DNA of 64,000 nucleotides, from positions 4,216,001 through 4,280,000 of the forward strand of contig NZ_VIWW01000001.1 of the NCBI RefSeq assembly GCF_007829885.1, written 5' to 3'. The stretch comes from Streptomyces brevispora (GTDB lineage: Bacteria > Actinomycetota > Actinomycetes > Streptomycetales > Streptomycetaceae). Position 1 is the stretch's first letter; each line of letters starts with the position of its first letter. This document shows, in pieces, positions 26,028 through 32,832 of the stretch. Below the pieces are notes generated by a model. That model ran no database searches, was not told where the DNA came from, and saw only the letters and a list, made by a program, of their open reading frames with translations. A program made the translations under genes and the position numbers.

Positions 26028-26048
26028 AGAGCGCTCTGAGAGCGCTCT
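26028..26048. promoter_or_regulatory. Tandem LacI-family-type operators upstream of the GH55-like gene
   Basis: Two perfect palindromes AGAGCGCTCT at 26028-26037 and 26039-26048, centres 11 bases apart, lie 52-72 bases before the start codon. The GAGCGCTC core matches operators of LacI-family sugar regulators in actinobacteria (for example CebR-type sites). No LacI gene is visible in the window, so the regulator acts in trans. Confidence 0.7.
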
Positions 26049-26382
26049 CTGACGGGAGTTGATGGTTTCGTCGCAGAGCGGGAAACGTCAAGAGGTGTGC
26101 AGCGGAAGCCTCCGCTGACAGGCATCGGCGCAACAATTAACGTCAGCAGAAAGGCAATTGACCCGTTCTGCGCTCAGTTCCGGGTGCGGTTGGCTTTAGG
26201 AGTTGATGTGCGTCGGCGCGGCCGCCACCACTCGCGTGGAGGGCTTGAAGGCGGCGCGGCCGGATAACTTGCCTTCACGGAAGGCGGGTTCGGAGCATTT
26301 CGCGGTCGCGGTCCGTCAGGAGCGTGGCGGTCGAAGCCAGGTGCGGTCGGGTCGGGGTCGTGCGGGCTTAGGGTCGAGCGGT
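26049..26382. other. Divergent intergenic region, GH55-like gene to methyltransferase
   Basis: About 330 bases between the operator and the methyltransferase GTG. It includes a relatively AT-rich part (CAACAATTAACGTCAGC near 26131-26147), which probably belongs to the GH55-like promoter. No gene or hairpin of note is seen. Confidence 0.45.
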
Positions 26383-27057
26383 GTGACGAACCTTCTCCCG
26401 CTGAGAGCGACCCGGGCCTACTACGACACCGTGGCCGAGGACTATGCCGAGCGCGTGAGGGGCGCCTTCGCACAGGACGTGTGGGGGCGTGCGATGCTCG
26501 GCGGGTTCGCGGAGGAGGTGCGGGCCGACGGCGGGCTGCCGGTCGCCGATCTCGGCTGCGGACCGGGGCATGTGACCGCGCACCTGGACGCCCTCGGCCT
26601 CTCCGCGTCCGGTGTGGACCTGTCGCCGCGGATGGTGGACATCGCCCGCCGCACCCATCCCGGCCTGCGGTTCGAGGTCGGTTCGATGAGCGCGCTCGAC
26701 CTCCCGGACGCCGAGCTCGGGGGAGTCGTCGCCTGGTGGTCGATCCTCCACACGCCGCCCGCCCTGCTGCCGGTGCTGTTCGCCGAGTTCCACCGGGTGC
26801 TGGCCCCCGGCGGCCGGCTGCTGCTGGGGTTCCACGCGGGGGAGGACCAGCCGTACACGGGGCCGGAGCGCGACGACGGGACGTCCTACGACATCCATCT
26901 GCTGTCGCCCGACCGGGTCGGCGAGCTGCTGGTCCGGGCCGGATTCACCGCCGGTGCGCGGATGCTGGGCGAGGGGAAGAAGTGGCCGTGGGCGTGCCTG
27001 ACCGGCCGGCGGCCCGCCACCGTCAGCGCTTCCCCCGCGGATTCCGCCAGATCCTGA
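26383..27057 (+). CDS. Class I SAM-dependent methyltransferase
   Basis: A 224-aa cytosolic methyltransferase. Motif I is VADLGCGPGHVTAHL (about residues 51-65), then GVDLSPRMVDIARR (motif II) and ELGGVVAWWSILHTPP; RVLAPGGRLLLGFH is the post-motif III strand. The N-terminal YYDTVAEDYAERVRG is usual for small-molecule methyltransferases of Methyltransf_11/25 type. GTG 26383 gives this N-terminus, although the ribosome-binding site is weak. Its last 35 bases overlap the end of the convergent methyltransferase gene. The substrate is unknown. Confidence 0.85.
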   Translation: MTNLLPLRATRAYYDTVAEDYAERVRGAFAQDVWGRAMLGGFAEEVRADGGLPVADLGCGPGHVTAHLDALGLSASGVDLSPRMVDIARRTHPGLRFEVGSMSALDLPDAELGGVVAWWSILHTPPALLPVLFAEFHRVLAPGGRLLLGFHAGEDQPYTGPERDDGTSYDIHLLSPDRVGELLVRAGFTAGARMLGEGKKWPWACLTGRRPATVSASPADSARS

Positions 27058-27868
27058 TCTCGGTCGCCGGAGGGCGTTCCGCGAAGCGCCGGTCGGGCGC
27101 GGCCTCCCGCAGGACCTCCCGCACCTCGCGCTCGAATTCGGGGAGCCCGTCGCCGAAGAGGTGAGGCGCCGAGTCGGACCGGGAGAACACCCACGCCACG
27201 ATGTCGTCGGCCTCGCGCACGAGCACCTCCCCGGCGGGCACGACGTGCCGTTCGCAGCTCCCGAACCCGGCGCGTTCCAGCACCAGGTCCTCCCGGTCGG
27301 GCGTGCCGGCCACGAGGGTCCCGCGCCCCGCGCGGCGTACCGGGCCGAGGCGGCGTCGCACCAAGTCCGCGATCCGCTCGTACGGGGGAGACGGCAGCGG
27401 GAGGGGCGTCGGGTCCGGGGGTGGGTCCTTGAGTTCGTTCACGTGGACGAACGCGCCGCCAGGTTCCAGCATGTGCGGCACGGTGGCCGCGACGCGGGCG
27501 CGCTCCGTCCAGTGGAACGACTGGGCGAACACCAGGGCCCGGAACACACCGAGACCGGCCGGCAGGTCCTCGGCCCGGCCGGTCACCCAGCGCACGTTGC
27601 GCACTCCGCGGAGTGCGGCGCGGCGCCGGGCCTCGGTGAGCATGTCCTCGTCGGGGTCGAGGCCGACCGCCTCGGCCACGTACCGCGCGAGGCCGAGCGT
27701 CACCGTGCCCGGCCCGCAGCCGACGTCGAGCAGCCGGCCCCGGCCGTCGAGGCCGAGGGCATCGGCGAGCACGCCGGCGAAGCCCGGCGCGTACGGGAGC
27801 CTTCCGCGCGTGTAGTGGGCCGCGCTTCCCCGGAACAGCGTGCTGTCCCACTGCCATCCCTCGGGCAT
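27023..27868 (-). CDS. Class I SAM-dependent methyltransferase
   Basis: A 281-aa methyltransferase starting at ATG 27868 with the strong site GGAGGGG four bases away; the open frame runs further upstream without support. Motif I is LLDVGCGPGTVTLGLARY and the acidic ribose-binding segment is VGLDPDEDML. FAQSFHWTERARVAATVPHML resembles trans-aconitate/UbiE-like small-molecule methyltransferases. The C-terminus has ADDIVAWVFSRSDSAPHLFG, common in this group. It is convergent with, and overlaps, the preceding methyltransferase. The substrate is unknown. Confidence 0.87.
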   Translation of the reverse strand: MPEGWQWDSTLFRGSAAHYTRGRLPYAPGFAGVLADALGLDGRGRLLDVGCGPGTVTLGLARYVAEAVGLDPDEDMLTEARRRAALRGVRNVRWVTGRAEDLPAGLGVFRALVFAQSFHWTERARVAATVPHMLEPGGAFVHVNELKDPPPDPTPLPLPSPPYERIADLVRRRLGPVRRAGRGTLVAGTPDREDLVLERAGFGSCERHVVPAGEVLVREADDIVAWVFSRSDSAPHLFGDGLPEFEREVREVLREAAPDRRFAERPPATEIRIWRNPRGKR

Positions 27869-27999
27869 CCGGCCCCTCCGTCCGCGTACAACCGGAACAC
27901 CGACCCTCAGGGCGCTGGGGCGGTGCGGGTGGCTGCGCGAAAATGACCTGGCCGGCACCTTGGTCAGGTGGGGTGCCGGCCAGGGGTCTCGGGGCGCGG

Positions 28000-28557
28000 T
28001 CAGGAACTCCCGCTTCCGCCCTTCGTGATGCGGGCGATCGCCTCGACCGTCAGGGCGCGGTCGTGCGGTTCGGTCTCAAGGGCGCGGTGGATGGAGAGTC
28101 CCTCGATCAGTGCGTCGAGCTGTCGGGCCGTCGCCGGGTCGAAGTGCCATTCGAGCGCGACGCGACTCCTGCGCATCCACTCCCGGGTCAGCTCGCGGTA
28201 GGCGGGTTTGCGGGCCGCGAGCGTGTAGAGCTCGTGGGTGAGGACCAGTTCGCGCTGGTTCCCGCCGGACAGGTGGTGGACCAGGTCGGCGACCGCCGTC
28301 CGGGCCTCGTCGGGTGTGGTCGCGGCGCCGAGACGCTCCTCGAAGACGGCGACGATACTGCTGGAGAAGCGGATGAACGCCTCCCTCAGCAGCTCGTCCA
28401 TGCCGGCGAAGTGATACGTCATCGAACCGAGCGGCACCCCGGCCCGTGCGGCGACCTTGCGGTGCGACGTCCCGGCGACCCCCTCCGCCGCGATCAGGTC
28501 GAGCGCGGCGGCGATGATGCGCTCCCGCCGCTCGGGGTCGTTCCTTCCGGTCGCCAC
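28000..28557 (-). CDS. TetR-family transcriptional regulator
   Basis: Repressor of 185 aa starting with GTG 28557. The N-terminal helix-turn-helix reads RRERIIAAALDLIAAEG and TSHRKVAARAGVPLGSMTYHF, with the hallmark tyrosine/histidine ending of TetR recognition helices. The C-terminal ligand/dimer region contains LVHHLSGGNQRELVLTHELY. It is 10 bases downstream of the acetyltransferase gene on the same strand, so the two are an operon. Twin palindromes in front of that operon, shared with the divergent MFS gene, are its likely operators. Confidence 0.93.
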   Translation of the reverse strand: MATGRNDPERRERIIAAALDLIAAEGVAGTSHRKVAARAGVPLGSMTYHFAGMDELLREAFIRFSSSIVAVFEERLGAATTPDEARTAVADLVHHLSGGNQRELVLTHELYTLAARKPAYRELTREWMRRSRVALEWHFDPATARQLDALIEGLSIHRALETEPHDRALTVEAIARITKGGSGSS

Positions 28558-28567
28558 GGTGCTTCCT

Positions 28568-29149
28568 TTACTGAATCGAGCGGATCACCCGGGCCGGATT
28601 GCCCACGGCGACCACGTTGGCGGGGACGTCCTTCGTCACGACGGCTCCGGCGCCGATGACGCTGTTGTCCCCGATGGTCACTCCGGCGAGCACGATCGCT
28701 CCGCCGCCGAGCCAGACATTGTCGCCGATCGTGATTGGCTTGGCCGCCTCCAGCTTGTCCCGGCGCGGCTCCGGCTCCACCGGGTGGGTGGGGGTGAGCA
28801 ACTGTACGTTCGGCCCGATCTGGCAGTCGCGGCCGATGGTGATGGGGGCCACGTCCAGCGCGGTGAGGTTGTAGTTGATGAACGTGTCCTCGCCGACCGT
28901 GATGTACGTGCCGTAGTCGACGTGCAGCGGCGGCCGGATGTGGGCGCCCGCGCCGAGCCCGCCGAGGAGTTCCGCGACGACGGGCTGCGCCGCGTCGGCG
29001 TCCTCGGCATACGCCGCGAGGTACCGGGCGGCGAGGCGCACGGCCCGCTGCTGGGCCTTTGCGATGTCCGGGTCGTCGGAGATGTAGAGGTCTCCGGCGA
29101 GCATCCGCTCATGGTTGGTACGGGGATCCCCCGCGAAGTGGTCCGTCAT
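28568..29149 (-). CDS. Sugar O-acetyltransferase (maltose/galactoside acetyltransferase type, hexapeptide repeat)
   Basis: A 193-aa trimeric left-handed beta-helix acetyltransferase using acetyl-CoA. The N-terminal Mac domain is MLAGDLYISDDPDIAKAQQRA. Hexapeptide repeats follow, with the catalytic His in LLTPTHPVEPEPR and the CoA-binding end ITIGDNVWLGGGAIVLAGVT and VIGAGAVVTKDVPANVVAVG. It resembles Maa/LacA and nodulation NodL enzymes; the true acceptor may be a sugar or a drug-like compound. Its ATG begins one base from the first TetR-type operator, so its mRNA is probably leaderless or nearly so. Confidence 0.92.
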   Translation of the reverse strand: MTDHFAGDPRTNHERMLAGDLYISDDPDIAKAQQRAVRLAARYLAAYAEDADAAQPVVAELLGGLGAGAHIRPPLHVDYGTYITVGEDTFINYNLTALDVAPITIGRDCQIGPNVQLLTPTHPVEPEPRRDKLEAAKPITIGDNVWLGGGAIVLAGVTIGDNSVIGAGAVVTKDVPANVVAVGNPARVIRSIQ

Positions 29150-29187
29150 GCGTACGATCGTACACTCAAGGGCGTACGATCGTACGC
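29150..29187. promoter_or_regulatory. Twin TetR-type operators between acetyltransferase/tetR and MFS genes
   Basis: A perfect 16-base palindrome GCGTACGATCGTACGC at 29172-29187 and a near-perfect copy GCGTACGATCGTACAC at 29150-29165 have centres 22 bases apart, two helical turns. They occupy the gap between divergent genes, and the proximal copy abuts the acetyltransferase start codon. The TetR protein at 28000-28557 is the obvious candidate binder. Confidence 0.8.
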
Positions 29188-29233
29188 TCCCGCTGCTCCC
29201 GTTCTTCGATCCGTCTGCTGAGGCCCCGCTGTC

Positions 29234-30436
29234 ATGGATGCCGCTACGCGCCGCTGGCGCACCGCCCTGTTCCTCTTCATGCTGGCCGCCGGCACCGGCA
29301 TGGCGTCCTGGGTGGCCCGCACCCCGGCCGTCCGGGACGGGCTCGACGTGTCCACCGGCTCGATGGGCCTCGTGCTGTTCGGGCTGTCCACCGGTTCGAT
29401 GGCCGGAGTCACCGCCTCCGGCCAGCTCGTACGCCGTTACGGGGGCCGGGCGACGATCAGCGTCGGCGCGTCGCTGATCGTCGCCGGGCTGCTGGTCGTC
29501 GCGGCGGGCACGAGCCTGTCGCAGGCGGGCGGGGTGTTCGGCGGACTGGCCCTGTTCGGCGCCGGGATGGGACTGGCCGAGGTCGCGTTCAACATCGAGG
29601 GCGCGGCCATCGAGAGCGTCATCGGCCGGCCCGTCCTGCCGGTACTGCACGGCTGCTTCAGTCTCGGCACCGTCGTCGGGGCGCTGCTGGGCATGGGGCT
29701 GACCGCGGCCGCGTTCCCTGTCGGCTGGCACCTGTCGGCCGTCGCGGTGCTCATAGCCGCCGCCGCGGTCCGGGCCGTCCTCTCGATCCCGCACGGCACC
29801 GGGAGGGAGCCGGCCGGTGCCTCCGGGCAGGGTGGTTGGCGGGGCCAGCTGCGGGTGTGGCAGGACCGGCGGCTGATCCTCATCGCGGTGATCGTCCTGG
29901 CCATGGCCTTCGCGGAGGGCGCCGCCAACGACTGGCTGCCGCTGCTCATGGTGGACGGCTACCACGTGAGCGCCACCGCGGGATCGCTGACCTTCCTGGC
30001 CTTCGCCTCGTCGATGACGCTCGGCCGGTTCGCCGGCGGCCCCCTCCTGGAGCGCTTCGGCCGCGTTGCCGTCGTCCGGGTCAGCGCCGTCACCGCCGCC
30101 GTGGGGCTGGTGCTGATCATCGTCTCGCCCAGCCCCCTGGTGGCGGGCGCCGCCACGGTGCTGTGGGGACTCGGCGCCTCGCTCGGCTTCCCGGTCACGC
30201 TCTCCGCGGCGGGCGACCACCCGCACGACGCGGCGGCGCGGGTCGGCGCGGTCGCCACCGCGGGGTACGTCGCCTTCCTCGTCGGCCCGCCCGCACTGGG
30301 CTTCCTCGCCGACCACATCGGACTCCGTCTCACCATGACCGTCGTCCTCGCCCTGCTGATCGTCGCCTCCACGCTGGCCGGGGCGCTCGGTTCCGACCGC
30401 CGAGCGGGTACGGAGCCGGCCCCGGTCACCACCTAG
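29234..30436 (+). CDS. MFS transporter
   Basis: A 400-aa inner-membrane transporter with 12 predicted helices. The first reads WRTALFLFMLAAGTGMASWVART; ASGQLVRRYGGRATI matches the helix 2-3 loop motif (G-x3-DRxGRR type). A central polar loop (SIPHGTGREPAGASGQGG) separates the two halves. It resembles bacterial FucP/YbjJ-like MFS permeases, with the conserved ARTPAVRDGLDVSTGSMGLVLF start. It is divergent from the acetyltransferase-tetR operon and shares the twin operators, so it is probably an efflux pump induced by the TetR ligand. Confidence 0.88.
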   Translation: MDAATRRWRTALFLFMLAAGTGMASWVARTPAVRDGLDVSTGSMGLVLFGLSTGSMAGVTASGQLVRRYGGRATISVGASLIVAGLLVVAAGTSLSQAGGVFGGLALFGAGMGLAEVAFNIEGAAIESVIGRPVLPVLHGCFSLGTVVGALLGMGLTAAAFPVGWHLSAVAVLIAAAAVRAVLSIPHGTGREPAGASGQGGWRGQLRVWQDRRLILIAVIVLAMAFAEGAANDWLPLLMVDGYHVSATAGSLTFLAFASSMTLGRFAGGPLLERFGRVAVVRVSAVTAAVGLVLIIVSPSPLVAGAATVLWGLGASLGFPVTLSAAGDHPHDAAARVGAVATAGYVAFLVGPPALGFLADHIGLRLTMTVVLALLIVASTLAGALGSDRRAGTEPAPVTT

Positions 30437-30460
30437 GAGGGCGCTGCCCCGCGGCGTCGG

Positions 30461-31702
30461 TCACTGCGCCGGCCGGTGGCCGTCCCCCTCGTCCCACAGC
30501 GCGGTGCTGTGCGCCGCGACCAGCGCGCCGATCCGGGCGAGTGCCTCCCCGGCCGGCTGCGGGTCGATCCGGCGGCCGTCGCGCAGGCGGAGTGCGACGC
30601 GGTCCCCGGCGGCCTCCGCGGCGCCGAGCACCGCCTGGTACGGGACGAGGCGGGACTCCCGGATGCGGGCGCCCAGGCTGCCGCGCTCCCGGCCGCTGAC
30701 CTCGGCGCGCAGCCCGAGTGCGGTGCAGCGGCGGGCGAGATCCTCGGCGTCCGGCAGTTCGGCGTCCGAGACCGGGAGGATCACGACCTGGGTGGGGGAG
30801 AGCCAGCCCGGGAAGGCGCCGCCGTGCTGCTCGACGAGGTGGGCGACGGCCCGCTCCACACTGCCGATGATGCTGCGGTGCACCATGACCGGCCGGTGTT
30901 TCGCCCCGTCCGCGCCGATGTAGTGCAGATCGAACCTCTCGGGCTGGTGGAAGTCGACCTGGACGGTGGACAGGGTCGACTCGCGGCCCGCCGGATCGGC
31001 GACCTGGATGTCGATCTTCGGACCGTAGAACGCGGCCTCGCCCTCGGCGGACTCGTACGGCAGCCCGGACGCGTCCAGGACCTCGGTCAGCAGCGCGGTG
31101 GAGCGCTGCCACATCTCCGGCGCGGCGACGTACTTCCCGCCGGGCCCCGGCAGGGAGAGCCGCAGACGGGCCGGGCGGATGCCGAGTGCTTCGTACGCCC
31201 GGCGGATCATGTCGAGCGCGCCCCTGGCCTCGTCGGCGACCTGGTCCAGGGTGCAGAAGATGTGCGCGTCGTTCAGCTGGATGGCCCGGACCCGGGTCAG
31301 CCCGCCGAGCACCCCGGAGAGCTCGGAGCGGTACATGCCGCCCAGCTCGGCCATCCGCAGCGGCAGTTCGCGATAACTGTGCGAGCGGGAGCGGTAGATC
31401 ACCGCGTGGTGCGGGCACAGGCTCGGCCGCAGCACGACCTGCTCGCCGCCCAGGTCCATCGGCGGGAACATGTCGTCGCTGTAGTGCGACCAGTGCCCCG
31501 AGATCTCGTACAGCTCCCGCTTGCCGAGCACCGGCGAGTACACGTGCCGGTAGCCCGCCTGCCGCTCGGCGGTGCGGACGTACTCCTCCAGGGTGTGCCG
31601 CAGAGCCGCGCCGTCGGGCAGCCAGTACGGAAGCCCCGCGCCGATCAGCGGGTCGGTGTCGAACAGCTCCAGTTCGCGGCCGAGCTTGCGGTGGTCGTGC
31701 AT
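30461..31702 (-). CDS. Threonyl-tRNA synthetase paralogue lacking the TGS and editing domains
   Basis: A 413-aa class II synthetase composed only of the catalytic core and anticodon-binding domain; canonical bacterial ThrRS is about 640-680 aa. Motif 2 is MYRSELSGVLGGLTRVR and motif 3 is GSVERAVAHLVEQHGGAFPGWL. The catalytic zinc ligands seen in E. coli ThrRS are kept: Cys in LRPSLCPHH, His in NDAHIF and His in MVHRSIIG. The anticodon domain is TQVVILPVSDAE onward. Without the N2 domain it should be unable to edit Ser-tRNA(Thr). A Thr-rich leader peptide and hairpin precede it, suggesting induction when charged tRNA(Thr) is low. It may be a backup or inhibitor-resistant enzyme. Confidence 0.9.
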   Translation of the reverse strand: MHDHRKLGRELELFDTDPLIGAGLPYWLPDGAALRHTLEEYVRTAERQAGYRHVYSPVLGKRELYEISGHWSHYSDDMFPPMDLGGEQVVLRPSLCPHHAVIYRSRSHSYRELPLRMAELGGMYRSELSGVLGGLTRVRAIQLNDAHIFCTLDQVADEARGALDMIRRAYEALGIRPARLRLSLPGPGGKYVAAPEMWQRSTALLTEVLDASGLPYESAEGEAAFYGPKIDIQVADPAGRESTLSTVQVDFHQPERFDLHYIGADGAKHRPVMVHRSIIGSVERAVAHLVEQHGGAFPGWLSPTQVVILPVSDAELPDAEDLARRCTALGLRAEVSGRERGSLGARIRESRLVPYQAVLGAAEAAGDRVALRLRDGRRIDPQPAGEALARIGALVAAHSTALWDEGDGHRPAQ

Positions 31703-31742
31703 GGCGGTCTCCTCGCGTACGAGGGGCGAGTCACCGCAAGCA

Positions 31743-31772
31743 GAAGCCCCGGGGCACTCGCCCCGGGGCTTC
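31743..31772 (-). terminator. Attenuator-type hairpin upstream of the ThrRS paralogue
   Basis: A perfect 13-bp stem GAAGCCCCGGGGC / GCCCCGGGGCTTC with a 4-base loop lies 14 bases downstream of the leader-peptide stop codon and 40 bases before the ThrRS start. On the minus strand the leader segment GTCCCGG (31801-31795) can pair with CCGGGGC of the ascending arm. This gives a candidate antiterminator. Confidence 0.75.
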
Positions 31773-31786
31773 GGACTGTTCAGCAG

Positions 31787-31837
31787 TCAGCGCGCCGGGA
31801 CACTCTCCGGCGTCGTCGTCATAGCGGCGCGCTTCAT
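31787..31837 (-). CDS. Threonine-codon leader peptide (attenuation control of ThrRS paralogue)
   Basis: A 16-codon ORF, MKRAAMTTTPESVPAR, with three consecutive ACG threonine codons (31819-31811) and a stop at 31789-31787. It lies between the sortase gene and the ThrRS gene on their strand and is followed by the terminator-type hairpin. There is no Shine-Dalgarno, but a TTAGCGT -10-like sequence ends about 8 bases before the ATG, so the transcript may be leaderless, as reported for other Streptomyces leader peptides. Stalling at Thr codons would free the segment able to pair with the hairpin. Three adjacent regulatory codons is the same number as in Streptomyces trp leaders. The layout is seen directly; the function is inferred. 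Confidence 0.75.
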   Translation of the reverse strand: MKRAAMTTTPESVPAR

Positions 31838-31910
31838 GCGGGGGACGCTAACAGGGGCCCCCGGCGGCCCGCGAGGGGAATTTCGTCCGCCAGGCGTGGG
31901 AGCACGGCGG

Positions 31911-32648
31911 TCAGCCCTTCTTGGACGAGTCGAGGTGGGCGAACACGACCACGTTGTCCTCGTAGTCCTTGGCCGTCTTGTTGTAGTCGCCACCACAGGT
32001 GATCAGGCGCAACTGGGCGTCCGGGGTGTCGGAGTAGACCCGCTTGTCCGGGAACTTCGCCTTGCTGAACGTCTCGACGGTGTCGACCTTGAACGTGGCG
32101 ACCGTGCCGTCCGTGCGCGTGATGTCGACCGAGGCCCCCGGCTGCAGGAACCGCAGTTGCAGGAAGACCGCCGGCCCGATCGTGGTGTCCACGTGGCCCG
32201 CCACGATCGAGGCCCCGCGCTCGCCGGGCGTCACACCGTCCTTGAACCAGCCGACCAGGTTCTGGTCGTTCGCGGGAGGGGGGTCGAGCTTGCCCGACTC
32301 GCCGATCGCCAAGGCGGTGAACGGGGCGTCCACCGCGAGGGCCGGGATCCGCAGGCGCGTCGGCACGGAACGGGGCAGCGACGGTCCCGGGGCCGGTGTC
32401 TTTGGGACGGCGGATCCCGGAGCGGGGGCAGGTGCGGGGACCGGTGCCTGCGCCGGTACCGGGGCCGCGGGTGCGGCGGCCGCCGGTGGGGCGGGTGCCT
32501 TGTCGTCGACCGGGGCGCTGAAGGAGTTGTAGATGAGGAGCATGCCGAGCCCGGCCGCTGCGGCGGGCCAGAGCAGGGCGCGGCCGAGCGTGATGGTGTC
32601 GGTGGCAGTCCGGGAGGAGGGTGAACCGGGCGACTGCGGGGCGGCCAT
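31911..32648 (-). CDS. Class F (E/F-like) sortase
   Basis: A 245-aa membrane-anchored transpeptidase. The ATG at 32648 has GAAAGG about 10 bases before it; the frame stays open farther upstream without support. One N-terminal helix (LGRALLWPAAAAGLGMLLIY) is followed by a Pro/Ala linker of about 55 residues. The sortase fold has RLRIPALAVDAPFTALAI, the catalytic His in VAGHVDT and the Cys in RLITCGGDY. Actinobacterial sortases of this type are small and their substrates are poorly known. The adjacent upstream gene (32833-33822) encodes a secreted repeat protein with a C-terminal helix and basic tail, a likely partner. Confidence 0.9.
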   Translation of the reverse strand: MAAPQSPGSPSSRTATDTITLGRALLWPAAAAGLGMLLIYNSFSAPVDDKAPAPPAAAAPAAPVPAQAPVPAPAPAPGSAVPKTPAPGPSLPRSVPTRLRIPALAVDAPFTALAIGESGKLDPPPANDQNLVGWFKDGVTPGERGASIVAGHVDTTIGPAVFLQLRFLQPGASVDITRTDGTVATFKVDTVETFSKAKFPDKRVYSDTPDAQLRLITCGGDYNKTAKDYEDNVVVFAHLDSSKKG

Positions 32649-32832
32649 GGGAACGAGCCTTTCGTCTGCGCGGGACAGCGGTGGCGTGAACGCGAGGGGG
32701 AGCGATGCGGGGGAGGGGCGGGGCGGGTGCGGTGAAGGGGAAACGAAGGCGCCGCGGCCGCCGTCCGGAGGGACGACGGCCGCGACAGCCAAGCGACCGG
32801 CCGGCAGTACGGGCGGGTCAGGTGAGGATGGG

